A stretch of 64,000 nucleotides of DNA, taken from Salinisphaera aquimarina. Its GTDB lineage: Bacteria; Pseudomonadota; Gammaproteobacteria; Nevskiales; Salinisphaeraceae. Location of the stretch: the NCBI RefSeq assembly GCF_042643355.1, contig NZ_JBHRSS010000004.1, positions 1 to 64,000 of the forward strand, in the 5' to 3' direction. The notes below the pieces were generated by a model, which did not search any database, was not told the DNA's origin, and worked only from the letters and a program-made list of their open reading frames with translations. Within the stretch, counting starts at the first letter, position 1; every line of letters starts with the position of its first letter. Of this stretch, positions 25,886-33,954 are shown in pieces. Position numbers and translations under genes: made by a program.

Positions 25886-25986
25886 GACCGGCGTTCCGCC
25901 TCTTTGAGAATACCGATGATATGTTCTTCGGTGTACTGTTTTTTCATGTCCAATTTCTTTTGGGTGATTGGACTCTAGATCAGCCT
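25870..25986 (-). pseudogene. IS3-family orfA 5' fragment
   Basis: From ATG 25947 the minus strand reads MKKQYTEEHIIGILKEAE, then after a frameshift GTPVEELC, the start of an IS3 orfA. The 40 bases upstream (TAGAGTCCAAT, then TTGGACATG) match the start of the IS3 copy at 35.16 kb. The rest is lost into the ynfA relic. Confidence 0.6.
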
Positions 25987-26087
25987 GCCACTCAATTGCG
26001 GGGTATGGTCGGACGTGCCGCTGGGCATCCTTCACTGGAGATCGCCCAGTTCTTGTTGGGCAAGGGTTCCCTTCGCAACAGATGGGG

Positions 26088-26107
26088 ATATAAACTATCG
26101 TTTATAT
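26088..26107. promoter_or_regulatory. Perfect palindrome before two unknown genes
   Basis: Arms ATATAAAC (26088-26095) and GTTTATAT (26100-26107) with a TATC spacer, 18 bases before the ATG at 26126. A further AT-rich half-site (TTGATATATTTAC) follows. It looks like an operator overlapping the promoter of the downstream pair. Confidence 0.5.
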
Positions 26108-26125
26108 TTGATATATTTACCCGAA

Positions 26126-26491
26126 ATGCTACTCCTATTCTTCGACGAGTTCGGCACTGACCAAATGGAAGTTTGTGTGGAAGTTCCCTACGTCTATGCA
26201 TCTACGATCAGAGATCAAATCCGACGAATAGAAAGTGCGGACGAACGTGCGAGATTTTGCGATGGCGTATTGCGGCATCTCGTACGTGTTATGGCGGATT
26301 TCCTCGATGAGGACATCCGACCTCCAACCGAGAAACAGGTCTTGTTCGCATATTCTTTGGCTAAGCGTGAGCACGTCGACGTGCCGAGAGATGCCCTGAT
26401 GTACCGGAACGCAATGAACAAATTTTTAGATGAGCATCTCGACGGTTCTCACCTGTCGGCAAAAAGACTTCCTAGAGAGCGTCAAGTTTAA
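26126..26491 (+). CDS. Unknown protein with a KQ-type helical C-terminal motif
   Basis: A 121-residue soluble protein. Start taken as ATG 26126 (MLLLFFDEFGTDQMEVCVEV). The C-terminal third, RPPTEKQVLFAYSLAKREHV then DVPRDALMYRNAMNKFLDEH, resembles the short helical module (PTxKQxxxAxxIA...LPxxAxxxxxxxxxFLDxH) found at the ends of some plasmid topoisomerases and in small unknown proteins. The N-terminal part has no recognisable relation. It lies 13 bases before the next unknown gene and so probably forms a two-gene operon behind the palindrome. Codon use and lower G+C set it apart from the chromosomal genes. Function unknown. Confidence 0.6.
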   Translation: MLLLFFDEFGTDQMEVCVEVPYVYASTIRDQIRRIESADERARFCDGVLRHLVRVMADFLDEDIRPPTEKQVLFAYSLAKREHVDVPRDALMYRNAMNKFLDEHLDGSHLSAKRLPRERQV

Positions 26492-26504
26492 CCGAGGCCG
26501 TTGA

Positions 26505-26831
26505 ATGTCTTTAGATGATGATACAGATCAAAAGCGACTCAGCGCTGCATTAGAATCTAATGGGTATATCGAGTTTTTCAAAACGATAGATAAAGATTAC
26601 CCATCGGTTGTCTGGGCCGTTTATGGGCTTATTGAGACTAATGAAATCGTTGTAAAAGCCTCTAGCGGCTCGCAGGTCGTCTTGCAGGCAGCTCCGTCTA
26701 ATTTAGTGATGCCACATATGGGTGACCGTATGTTTGGAATCGATACTGCTGACTCGGAGCTCGCGAGCGAACTATCGTTGCGAATATGGGAGAAGCACGG
26801 CGACCAACTGCAAAAGGCGTCCGAGGAATAG
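26505..26831 (+). CDS. Unknown small acidic protein
   Basis: A 108-residue, acidic protein: MSLDDDTDQKRLSAALESNG, then a predicted alpha/beta segment (YIEFFKTIDKDYPSVVWAVY) and a tail of charged helix (ELSLRIWEKHGDQLQKASEE). No signal peptide or membrane helix. It follows the unknown gene at 26126 by 13 bases. The pair with a palindrome upstream recalls small cargo operons of mobile elements such as toxin-antitoxin or defence accessory pairs, but no such family is recognised. Confidence 0.55.
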   Translation: MSLDDDTDQKRLSAALESNGYIEFFKTIDKDYPSVVWAVYGLIETNEIVVKASSGSQVVLQAAPSNLVMPHMGDRMFGIDTADSELASELSLRIWEKHGDQLQKASEE

Positions 26832-27830
26832 TTCTCGTTTTACGATCGGTTCGCTGAATACGGTTTCTGTGACGTTTACGCGGGCCGTTGAAAAAAAAGT
26901 TAGCGATACTTTCGATGTTTGGCATCCATATGCTGCCAGTTGTCCGGATTTTTGAAGTGTTACATATAGACGCAAGACGTTGGCCAGTGTAGTGGGCCGA
27001 CGCCGGTTCATCCGCTCTAGCTCTAGCATTCCAACGAAGCTCTAAGCCGTGGCGTTGCCGTCGCAGTGATCGGCAATGCTCATGCTAAAGATCAAGTTGT
27101 GGCCTTGTAGAAAGCGTTGACGATCATCACTGGTAAATTGCGTGCCGCAGTCTAAGGCAACACGCCGGGCACATCGTGTGACTCGCGCTTCCAAAACGCA
27201 AGCAACACGGCTATGAGTACGAGTTCTCGGGTCGGCGATAGTCTATTGAGCAACCGGCAACCGGCAACCGGCAACCGACCTGTAGTGAGGGTCGAGGATA
27301 ACGCACCGATCACGCCGAGCTTTTGGGCGTCCGGATATAGGTGATGCCGGACACGCCTTTCGTGCTGGGTACGCGATGCTTGTGACCATGGCTCGGACGA
27401 TCGTTGGAGGGCTTGCACGCCATCGTCGCCGGTGCGAAATGCCGTGTGTCATTGGGTGGTCATCAGCTGCGCAGCACGATTGCGGCGGATCGTCCCGCCA
27501 TCAAACTGCACCGTTTCGGCGATCCGTGGCGGACTGAAGACGCCGCCACCGTCGGCCTGGAGTGCACGAATCTGCGTCGTCAGCCGCGCATGGCTCATCT
27601 CCAGGCGCTGGGGGATTGGTTCGCCCGTGTATAAAAGCCGATTGGTCGAGGCAACGGCGCACAGCTGTTTCGGATATTCACAGCAACAACGCTGGAACGT
27701 CGCGTCCCTTACGACGATTCCTTGACGAAGCAGGTTGCCGCGTCATGCAAAAGATCACGCTCTTCATTGCGACCTTCGCCAGCTGGCGCTTTAGGCGAGC
27801 AAGTCTCTGATCGCGCGGTGTGCCGCAGCC
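26832..27830. other. About 1 kb without a recognisable intact gene
   Basis: The stretch holds only short overlapping frames without ribosome-binding sites. It includes a 7-base tandem repeat at 27250-27277 and a 76-codon frame (27404-27634) whose product is not recognised. Its composition changes along its length, suggesting joined fragments of decayed mobile DNA at the outer side of the Tn7-like module. Confidence 0.45.
27250..27277. repeat. Four tandem copies of GCAACCG
   Basis: GCAACCG is repeated four times without interruption. Too short and unspaced for a CRISPR or iteron array; most likely slippage. Confidence 0.8.
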
Positions 27831-27834
27831 CTAA

Positions 27835-28016
27835 AAATTCGGCCTCCACATGATCTCGGCCCTGCGGCACCAACTATCAAGCATCGTTGGGCATGGCCCA
27901 AGATCGCGAGCGACCGCGACCCACTGCTCAATGACGATCGCACGAGCTCCACGGTGTTCGCTATGAATCCCGCGCTGTACTACTTGCGTCGCACGACACT
28001 CATTGGCCCGACTCAT
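27835..28016 (-). pseudogene. Possible IS3-type orfA/HTH relic
   Basis: A 60-codon frame reads ATQVVQRGIHSEHRGARAIV then IEQWVAVARDLGPCPTMLDS and WCRRAE, which resembles the helix-turn-helix of IS3/IS911-type OrfA (VAxxLGVSPxxLxxWxRxAE). The stop falls right after and no orfB follows. Its start overlaps the 3' end of the MerR-like gene. Short and only partly convincing. Confidence 0.35.
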
Positions 28017-28473
28017 GAGGAGCCTCTTTTAATGTGTCCGTATTAACATGGGGAACCCTATCGGTATCGATTGTTTCCGCATGTAAATCCCGCTCGATGA
28101 CCGTGATGAATAGGCCGGCTCGCACGAAATCATCGCTATCCCGCGCGTCGATCGGGCGATCGAGAATAGAGCACGCCGGCGTCGCGGTACCGTTCATATA
28201 GCTAATCAACAATCCCTTGTCGCGAAGCGCTTCCCAGTGCTCATGTCGGCATGCCTCGAATAGCGGCACTGCGACGCGACGCACGGCCGAGATCGACTGC
28301 CCATGCTCTTGGATGAGCGCAATAACGCATTTCAGTGCTAAGAGATCACCGGTTGAATAACGGGCCTTGTGCCCCTGTCCGCGCATCGAAAGTGGCGGCA
28401 GCTTGCCGCGCCAATATCTAAAGGTCTCGCGCGAAAGCGACAGCATCTCCAGCATATCGTCTTGTCTAAGCAT
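28000..28473 (-). CDS. MerR-like regulator divergent from the transposition operon
   Basis: A 157-residue protein with an N-terminal winged helix of the MerR type: MLEMLSLSRETFRYWRGKLP then PLSMRGQGHKARYSTGDLLA and LKCVIALIQEHGQSISAVRR. The recognition helix ends in RYWRGKLPPL rather than the usual RYYERxGLL. The C-terminal half (FVRAGLFITVIERDLHAETI) has no known sensor. Start ATG 28473; 28464-type alternatives are possible. It is divergent from the TnsA-like gene over a 24-base palindrome, so it probably controls transposition gene expression and its own. Confidence 0.75.
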   Translation of the reverse strand: MLRQDDMLEMLSLSRETFRYWRGKLPPLSMRGQGHKARYSTGDLLALKCVIALIQEHGQSISAVRRVAVPLFEACRHEHWEALRDKGLLISYMNGTATPACSILDRPIDARDSDDFVRAGLFITVIERDLHAETIDTDRVPHVNTDTLKEAPHESGQ

Positions 28474-28508
28474 GACTCTTCGATCAGCAGCTGTCCCGAT
28501 CGACGGCA

Positions 28509-28532
28509 GTTTGCGTTATGGACAACGCAAAC
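28509..28532. promoter_or_regulatory. Palindromic operator between regulator and tns operon
   Basis: Perfect arms GTTTGCGTT (28509-28517) and AACGCAAAC (28524-28532) around ATGGAC. It lies 36 bases from the regulator start and 77 bases from the TnsA-like start, a fitting place to control both directions. Confidence 0.65.
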
Positions 28533-28608
28533 TTGCGGGTGGATTCTCCAATCTACGCAGGTTCTGCTAAAAGCGATAGGTGGTTGTGTACCGGCGTGAG
28601 AGGACCCG

Positions 28609-29241
28609 ATGGCTGGCGCAAGATCCCACGGTGTTTCGTCGGACTTCTATTTGGCGCACTTTACAAAGGCTACCGGCGAGTGCCGATTTTACAGTTGGCA
28701 GCAGCTTCTAGGCGCTGCGCTGCTCGAAGGCACGCCCAGCATCCACGCCTTCCAAGTCGGTGGCCATGAGATCGCCTACGGTGTCGGCTCACGAATACAA
28801 CGCATATGTCCTGACCTCGCCGCGCTCGACGTAAACGGCCGCACTACGCTGCAGTTCATGCACTCCAGCGACTTGGTGGCCAAGCCGGTATGGCTGGATG
28901 CCGCCCAAAAATACGCGCTATTGAACTGCTACGGGCTAAGCATGCTGACCTATGACCAAATCGAGGCGCAATCGTGTCTGGCTGTCAATTGGCTTGAGAT
29001 CAGCCGTTACCTCGTGGTTCTCGATCGGGCCACCTCATACATCGATAAAGCCGTACGCTTGTTGCTGGACCGACTTGGGCAAGGCAGCATGACCTACGAA
29101 GGGCTTGTGGCTTCGCTTCCGATCACCGATAACAACTGGGCACCAGCCGTACCCTTTCTGCTCCTCCATCGTGGTCTGGCTGTATGTCGCGCGTTGGACA
29201 CTGAACCGCTCCATAAGTGGATGCTGTTCGAGCGCTCATGA
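28609..29241 (+). CDS. tnsA: TnsA-like protein with altered nuclease residues
   Basis: A 210-residue protein starting at ATG 28609 after GAGAGG. TnsA is the restriction-like endonuclease that cuts the 5' ends in Tn7. The fold can be followed: FYSWQQLLGAALLEGTPSIH, then AFQVGGHEIAY, ICPDLAALDVNG and TTLQFMHSSDLVAKP, and a C-terminal winged-helix part (DRLGQGSMTYEGLVASLPIT). In the family the first motif is WESxLE, the second PD and the third ExK. Here Gln32 stands for the glutamate, Asp69 is kept and FMH (83-85) replaces EVK. By eye two of three catalytic residues are lost. Identification rests mainly on position before TnsB and on this alignment. It may serve as a structural partner of TnsB/TnsC. 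Confidence 0.7.
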   Translation: MAGARSHGVSSDFYLAHFTKATGECRFYSWQQLLGAALLEGTPSIHAFQVGGHEIAYGVGSRIQRICPDLAALDVNGRTTLQFMHSSDLVAKPVWLDAAQKYALLNCYGLSMLTYDQIEAQSCLAVNWLEISRYLVVLDRATSYIDKAVRLLLDRLGQGSMTYEGLVASLPITDNNWAPAVPFLLLHRGLAVCRALDTEPLHKWMLFERS

Positions 29242-31178
29242 CAACCTGGCGAGACGTGCTGGCGCATAACGCGGCCATGAGAGATATCGCAACCTGGCCT
29301 GCGATCGATCTCTGCCAGCTCAGCGAGACGCAACGGCGGCTGTTCGTTAAACGTACACAGATGCTGCGCGAAGTACTTTCAGGCACGTCGGTGCGTGTCG
29401 TGGCTGACACATACGGCGTCGCGGCAAAAACGATCTATCAGCTCCTTGAGCGAACCTTGGGCAGTCATGATGGTGCTGCACCGGCCTTATCCAATGGTCT
29501 CATCGCTTACTATCGCGTACGCCAATATAAACGTCAGTTGCCGCTGGACGAAGCGGGCACGAAATCGTCCCAAGGCGCGTTTGCTGCTCTTCAAGCCGAA
29601 GTGCCCGACCTGTTCAAAGACCTTGAAGCCCGCATCAGCGATTCGGTAGCCGGTAAGGCAAATAGGCGACATTACAGTATCGAAGCACTCCACCAAGTGT
29701 TTGTAAGGGGGCTGCGCGATCGCCATTGGCCGATCGATTACTACCCGTTCACCACCACATCGTTCGCCTATGAGTCGCTGAGGCTCTGGATCATCGAACG
29801 TCGCAACTTTTACCGATCTCGGCCGTCTGTGCTGCGAACGCAGCCCGCGTCGCATCGTCATGGGCCGCTGTCACCCATTACCGCCAAACCGTTTCGTGAA
29901 GTGCAGATTGATGAATGGCTAATTGATGCCACGTTCGCGCTGACAATAAAACACGACACGGGCCAAATCGAGCAGGTCAGCGTCAGCCGCTTCTGGCTTG
30001 TAGCCGCAGTCGACACATATTCGACTGCGGTGCTGGCTTATGTGTTCGGCTACGCCGACAACCCGACTCAATACGATCTCCAGTACTTGCTCGAACAATT
30101 ATGTTCAATATGGGAACCGCTCGATGAAACTGCACGCGGTGTCAACTACTCGCAGGATGGAGGCTTACCCTCCGGCTTGTTGCAAGCAGCGCGTTTTGCC
30201 GCACCCGTCGTGCTATCACTTGATAATGCTTGGGCCCATTGGGCCAAGCATTTTCAGTCCTTTGTCGTCTCCCGAATGGGTGCTGTGCTTAACCTTGGGG
30301 CGCCCAAGCAGCCCACGGCACGGCATTTGGTAGAGACCTTATTTCGTCGCATCGGTCAACCAGTACACCAGTTGCCCAATACCACTGGCAGTAATGTGCG
30401 AGATCCGCGTCGATACAAGAAAAACCCCGCGCGGGCTGCCTTCACGCTGTCGCTCGACGACTGCCGCAACCTTATGGAAGCAGTAATCTGCGAGCACAAT
30501 GCGACGCCCCGGCCTGACCTGCTCAATTACAGTCCGCTGGCTCGAATTGAGGCAGCATTTCAAAATGGCTATATCAGTCGGCAGATTCCCGAGGACATTC
30601 GTTCCTCGGGAGCAAGTTTCAAGGCCAGCCAACGCTGTGCCGTACATCCGGCGCGAATGGCTGGACTCAAGCCCTACCTTAATTTCGCCTATCTCAAGTA
30701 TACCGGGCCGTGTCTCGCACATTTCTCGAAGCCTAAAAGCAGTGTCGCTATTCACTACGACACCCGCGATATCCGTGTGCTGGAAGTGGTCACTCTAGAA
30801 GGAGAGCACATTGGAAACGTGGAGTGCCAGGGTAAATGGCGAGGATTTGCTCACGGTCTGCAGCAACGTAAACGCATCTTTAAGGAGGCGCGAACCCGAA
30901 AACGGCAAGCGACCAGTGTGCTCGACGAATATATGGAGAACCTCGTCAAACAGAGGAAAAAACCAAAGCGTGCGCTTGAGCTTTCACAGATCAAAGCGCT
31001 CATCGCTGAAAAACCGAACGATCGGGACGCCCTCCATACCGCAAGTCAGCTCGATACCGGGCTAGATGAGCAGAGGGTCGATCTACCTTGGACACCGAGG
31101 ACCATAGCGACCGCACCTCTAGACCCATGGTCACCACGCACGTCATTAGTCGGCGTGCAGGACGCCGCGGATGATTAG
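29238..31178 (+). CDS. tnsB: TnsB-like DDE transposase
   Basis: A 646-residue Mu/Tn7-type transposase. It starts at ATG 29238, four bases inside tnsA. The order is an N-terminal HTH region (SGTSVRVVADTYGVAAKTIY), a second HTH domain (RHYSIEALHQVFVRGLRDRH), the rve core (VQIDEWLIDATFAL with D about 230; VVLSLDNAWAHW with D about 329; RHLVETLFRRIG with E about 366) and a Mu-C-type beta barrel (DIRVLEVVTLEGEHIGNVEC) with a basic tail (KQRKKPKRALELSQIKALIA). All DDE residues are in place. TnsB binds the transposon ends and performs 3' cutting and joining. Confidence 0.9.
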   Translation: MTTWRDVLAHNAAMRDIATWPAIDLCQLSETQRRLFVKRTQMLREVLSGTSVRVVADTYGVAAKTIYQLLERTLGSHDGAAPALSNGLIAYYRVRQYKRQLPLDEAGTKSSQGAFAALQAEVPDLFKDLEARISDSVAGKANRRHYSIEALHQVFVRGLRDRHWPIDYYPFTTTSFAYESLRLWIIERRNFYRSRPSVLRTQPASHRHGPLSPITAKPFREVQIDEWLIDATFALTIKHDTGQIEQVSVSRFWLVAAVDTYSTAVLAYVFGYADNPTQYDLQYLLEQLCSIWEPLDETARGVNYSQDGGLPSGLLQAARFAAPVVLSLDNAWAHWAKHFQSFVVSRMGAVLNLGAPKQPTARHLVETLFRRIGQPVHQLPNTTGSNVRDPRRYKKNPARAAFTLSLDDCRNLMEAVICEHNATPRPDLLNYSPLARIEAAFQNGYISRQIPEDIRSSGASFKASQRCAVHPARMAGLKPYLNFAYLKYTGPCLAHFSKPKSSVAIHYDTRDIRVLEVVTLEGEHIGNVECQGKWRGFAHGLQQRKRIFKEARTRKRQATSVLDEYMENLVKQRKKPKRALELSQIKALIAEKPNDRDALHTASQLDTGLDEQRVDLPWTPRTIATAPLDPWSPRTSLVGVQDAADD

Positions 31179-32091
31179 CGATCACGTCGATGCATCATTG
31201 CATCCGCTATACCGAAAAAGTTACTCGATCCAGACGCCCGCTCAAACTGAGCTGATCGAAGAGATCAAGCGCTGGCTTTACCTGGGAGCGACGGGAGGTT
31301 TTATCTGGGGTATACCGCGATGCGGCAAGACAGTGGCTATTCAAGCCTTGGAGAGGTCGCTCACAACGCGTGCCGGCCAGCCGATTCCCGTATTCATCTA
31401 TAACGCGAAAACCTTTCATATGACGACTGATAACAAGCATTGGCACGCGCTATTGCTCGGATTCGGCCACGCTTTTGCATCGAAAGGTCGGGCCATCGAC
31501 AAATATCAGCGATTGATTGGTCTATTGGCTGAAAGCGCCACGGTCAACGAGCGAAATCAGGTTGTTGTCGTTGTCGATGAGGCACAGAAGTGGAGGCGGC
31601 TGGAATACGAATTCATGGTTGACCTAGGCAACGATTTGGCGCTCCACAACATCAACTTGTCCGTGCTCTTGTTCGGAACGACAGAGCTCCGCGAGCAAGC
31701 GCAACATTTGACGCGTGATCTGACCGGCCATATTCGGGGCCGGTTCTTTCTGCGAGAGATTCATTACCGCGGACTGCGATCGAAAGCAGATATCGCTGCC
31801 GCGTTACGTCAGTTCGACTCGGTACTCGTGTGGCCTCAAGAAGAGCCTAAGAGCTTCACTGAATATTTCCTGCCCGAAGCCTACGAACAAAACTTTCGAC
31901 TCGAAGATCTCGCTGGCTACTTTTGGCATGTTTTCCAGGATGAACGTCAACGACATGGTCTTACGGACTGGCCTTTATACTATTTCATTGCGACCGTCGA
32001 GTTGCTGTTGCTCGACTATTTGCCGAGCATGAAACCGCAAGCCTGCGATGTCCGAACGGTCGCAGCGGCATTTGCCATGAGTGCGGTCTGA
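31171..32091 (+). CDS. tnsC: TnsC-like AAA+ transposition ATPase
   Basis: A 306-residue AAA+ protein overlapping tnsB by eight bases. Walker A is GGFIWGIPRCGKTVAIQALE (residues about 42-56), Walker B is NQVVVVVDEAQKW, followed by sensor-1 type LSVLLFGTTELREQ and an arginine-rich stretch LTGHIRGRFFLREIHYRG. TnsC/TniB proteins form ATP-dependent filaments on DNA, recruited by the TniQ-type target selector, and call the transposase to the site. The size is closer to TniB than to Tn7 TnsC (555 residues), so this belongs to a compact Tn7/Tn5053-like group. Confidence 0.9.
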   Translation: MISDHVDASLHPLYRKSYSIQTPAQTELIEEIKRWLYLGATGGFIWGIPRCGKTVAIQALERSLTTRAGQPIPVFIYNAKTFHMTTDNKHWHALLLGFGHAFASKGRAIDKYQRLIGLLAESATVNERNQVVVVVDEAQKWRRLEYEFMVDLGNDLALHNINLSVLLFGTTELREQAQHLTRDLTGHIRGRFFLREIHYRGLRSKADIAAALRQFDSVLVWPQEEPKSFTEYFLPEAYEQNFRLEDLAGYFWHVFQDERQRHGLTDWPLYYFIATVELLLLDYLPSMKPQACDVRTVAAAFAMSAV

Positions 32092-32095
32092 CGTA

Positions 32096-33877
32096 ATGCG
32101 TACCGAGTACGGCGCTCGCGCACAAACGACGGTGTTTGATTTGGCGTGGCTAGGACGAATACCACTGGGTTTACGTCACCTGTGGCCGGGTGAATCTGCT
32201 TGGGTTTTGTTGCCGCGGTTTCTCTCGCTTAATGTATTAACGCGCTGTGCAGCTGACCATTATATTCGAACGCTAACCACGGCCCAACACGCACAGCGCC
32301 CGTGGTCGTTGACCGACCTTGAAAAGGCCCTGCTCCAGGCAAGCGAGCCAGCGCGCGACGTCGGATTGCACAATAATTCATGGGTCAGTTTCTCACATCT
32401 GCAAGATTTTGAGGGCTGGGTGCCCAGTGGTTTCGCGCAGTGGGGCGTCATCAGTCCTAAGCTGCGCTACTGCCCACTATGCGTCCATGCCTGGAGCTAT
32501 CATTCGCCAGTCCATCAACTCATGATCATTGCACGCTGTCCCGTCCACGAGTGCGAATTGGTGACGACGCCGAACCTTTTTAACAATACGCTAGTTGCAA
32601 GCGCAACCGACAGTTATCTCTGGGGCTCAATTCAGAGGCCGAGTAGGCACATCGTGCTCGGTTATAGCAGACGCAAACAAGTGCCGCCCCTATTGCGGAA
32701 GTTCTTCAAAGAGTATTCGGATTATCGTAAGAAGTGCGAACAAGCAGTTGTGACGATGGCGAGGGACCGTGACGATACGCATGTAAGCAGCTCCGCGCGA
32801 GCCTTCGGCTCTGACCAGCATCGGTCAACCGCCCTGCGTGATGCTCGGACGAGGTTTGCACTGTCAGCCAAGCATTTTAACTTCGAAGTGTTACTACGAA
32901 CCTGCGAAGAGCCGGCTCGTTTCGTCGCGAAAGAGATAAAACTCAAAAAAGCGGCATCGCCACCCACATTCGGCTCGAAAAGAGAGCGTCTGGCTTTCTT
33001 GCTCAGCCACGAACACCGTAACGATGGCTATGCCGAGCACATCAGGCGGGGCTCGGACCTCGCCTATGCGCCCTATTCTTACGGTCGATCTTCACTGTGT
33101 GAAGACCGCGAATTCATGGGGCGTCACGATGCGCTATCAGTCATGGGATATGCAGCTCCCGCCTGGAGTAGGATCTCGGCACGTGCGATGGACCGAGAAT
33201 TTATCACCACGTTACGGCGTCTTCTACCCGGGTGCACGCATCTCAAGGAAGTCTCGTGCCACGAATTCTCGAGCACCTACGAATTCGAGTTTCCTAACAT
33301 TATGACGCAGCCGCTGACTGGTTGCCCGCCGTGCGATGCCCTGCTGCACTGGCGTCAGGCTATTCACTATCGGCGCGGAAAGCTATATAGCCCCGTTTCA
33401 TCGCCGCTAGTGTTCTGGCAAAGCGCCGGCTTCACACCTTGGTCTCCGACTCTCGTGTCCCGCTATCTACCGGTAAACGGATGCTTGGTTAAAGTGCCGA
33501 CGACAGTGAGGCGCACACTTCTCAAATATGATCTCATCACACTATTTCAATGCTTATTGACGCTTTATTGGATCAATCATTTGGGTATAGATGACGAGCT
33601 ACAGCACAAAACAGCGAATTTTAGACCCCTTTGCGATTTATTTTATCTGGCACGTAAGCACTACAGGTCCGATACAACTGTGCTCATAGGTGAGCACACG
33701 AGAGGATGCGCGATGATCCTACTTGCCAACCCGCCTTCTATTTTGGACACCTCGGCGCTATTTAGCTGCGTTGATGATTTGCCGCTTACTTTTAGGACTC
33801 CGCTCGAAGACCGTGACCTTTTGCGATATCGGCGACTCACGAGAGCGGCGCGCCACGCGGTCGTGGCCTCTGTATAG
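32096..33877 (+). CDS. tniQ: TniQ/TnsD-family target-selection protein
   Basis: A 593-residue protein starting at ATG 32096, four bases after tnsC. The N-terminal TniQ region has WLGRIPLGLRHLWPGESAWV and a zinc finger with the typical spacing: YCPLCVHAWSYHSPVHQLMI then IARCPVHECEL (CxxC...CxxH). The long C-terminal part holds a second possible zinc site (LTGCPPCDALLHWRQAIHY) and no known domain. TnsD proteins of this length recognise a specific attachment sequence through their C-terminal part, whereas short TniQ proteins do not, so sequence-specific targeting is likely. The insertion site is not identified, and no tRNA or glmS gene lies nearby. Confidence 0.85.
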   Translation: MRTEYGARAQTTVFDLAWLGRIPLGLRHLWPGESAWVLLPRFLSLNVLTRCAADHYIRTLTTAQHAQRPWSLTDLEKALLQASEPARDVGLHNNSWVSFSHLQDFEGWVPSGFAQWGVISPKLRYCPLCVHAWSYHSPVHQLMIIARCPVHECELVTTPNLFNNTLVASATDSYLWGSIQRPSRHIVLGYSRRKQVPPLLRKFFKEYSDYRKKCEQAVVTMARDRDDTHVSSSARAFGSDQHRSTALRDARTRFALSAKHFNFEVLLRTCEEPARFVAKEIKLKKAASPPTFGSKRERLAFLLSHEHRNDGYAEHIRRGSDLAYAPYSYGRSSLCEDREFMGRHDALSVMGYAAPAWSRISARAMDREFITTLRRLLPGCTHLKEVSCHEFSSTYEFEFPNIMTQPLTGCPPCDALLHWRQAIHYRRGKLYSPVSSPLVFWQSAGFTPWSPTLVSRYLPVNGCLVKVPTTVRRTLLKYDLITLFQCLLTLYWINHLGIDDELQHKTANFRPLCDLFYLARKHYRSDTTVLIGEHTRGCAMILLANPPSILDTSALFSCVDDLPLTFRTPLEDRDLLRYRRLTRAARHAVVASV

Positions 33878-33954
33878 AGCTCACGGGCAAACCAATTCAC
33901 TCGTTGCTGCCATCTCACAACACGACAAGCCGCCAACCGGATCAGGGGGACTTC

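Noticed and set aside
27250..27277. CRISPR or iteron array
   Set aside because: Four 7-base units without spacers; neither CRISPR nor replication iterons, and no cas or rep gene is present.
27404..27634. 76-codon frame in the decayed region
   Set aside because: Product not recognised and no start signal; may be part of a relic but cannot be supported.
26832..28608. Tn402/Tn5053 or Tn7 type left terminal repeat
   Set aside because: Neither the Tn402-type TGTCATTTTC end nor a Tn7-type TGTGGGCGG end was found, and no set of repeated 19-22-base sites could be picked out by eye.
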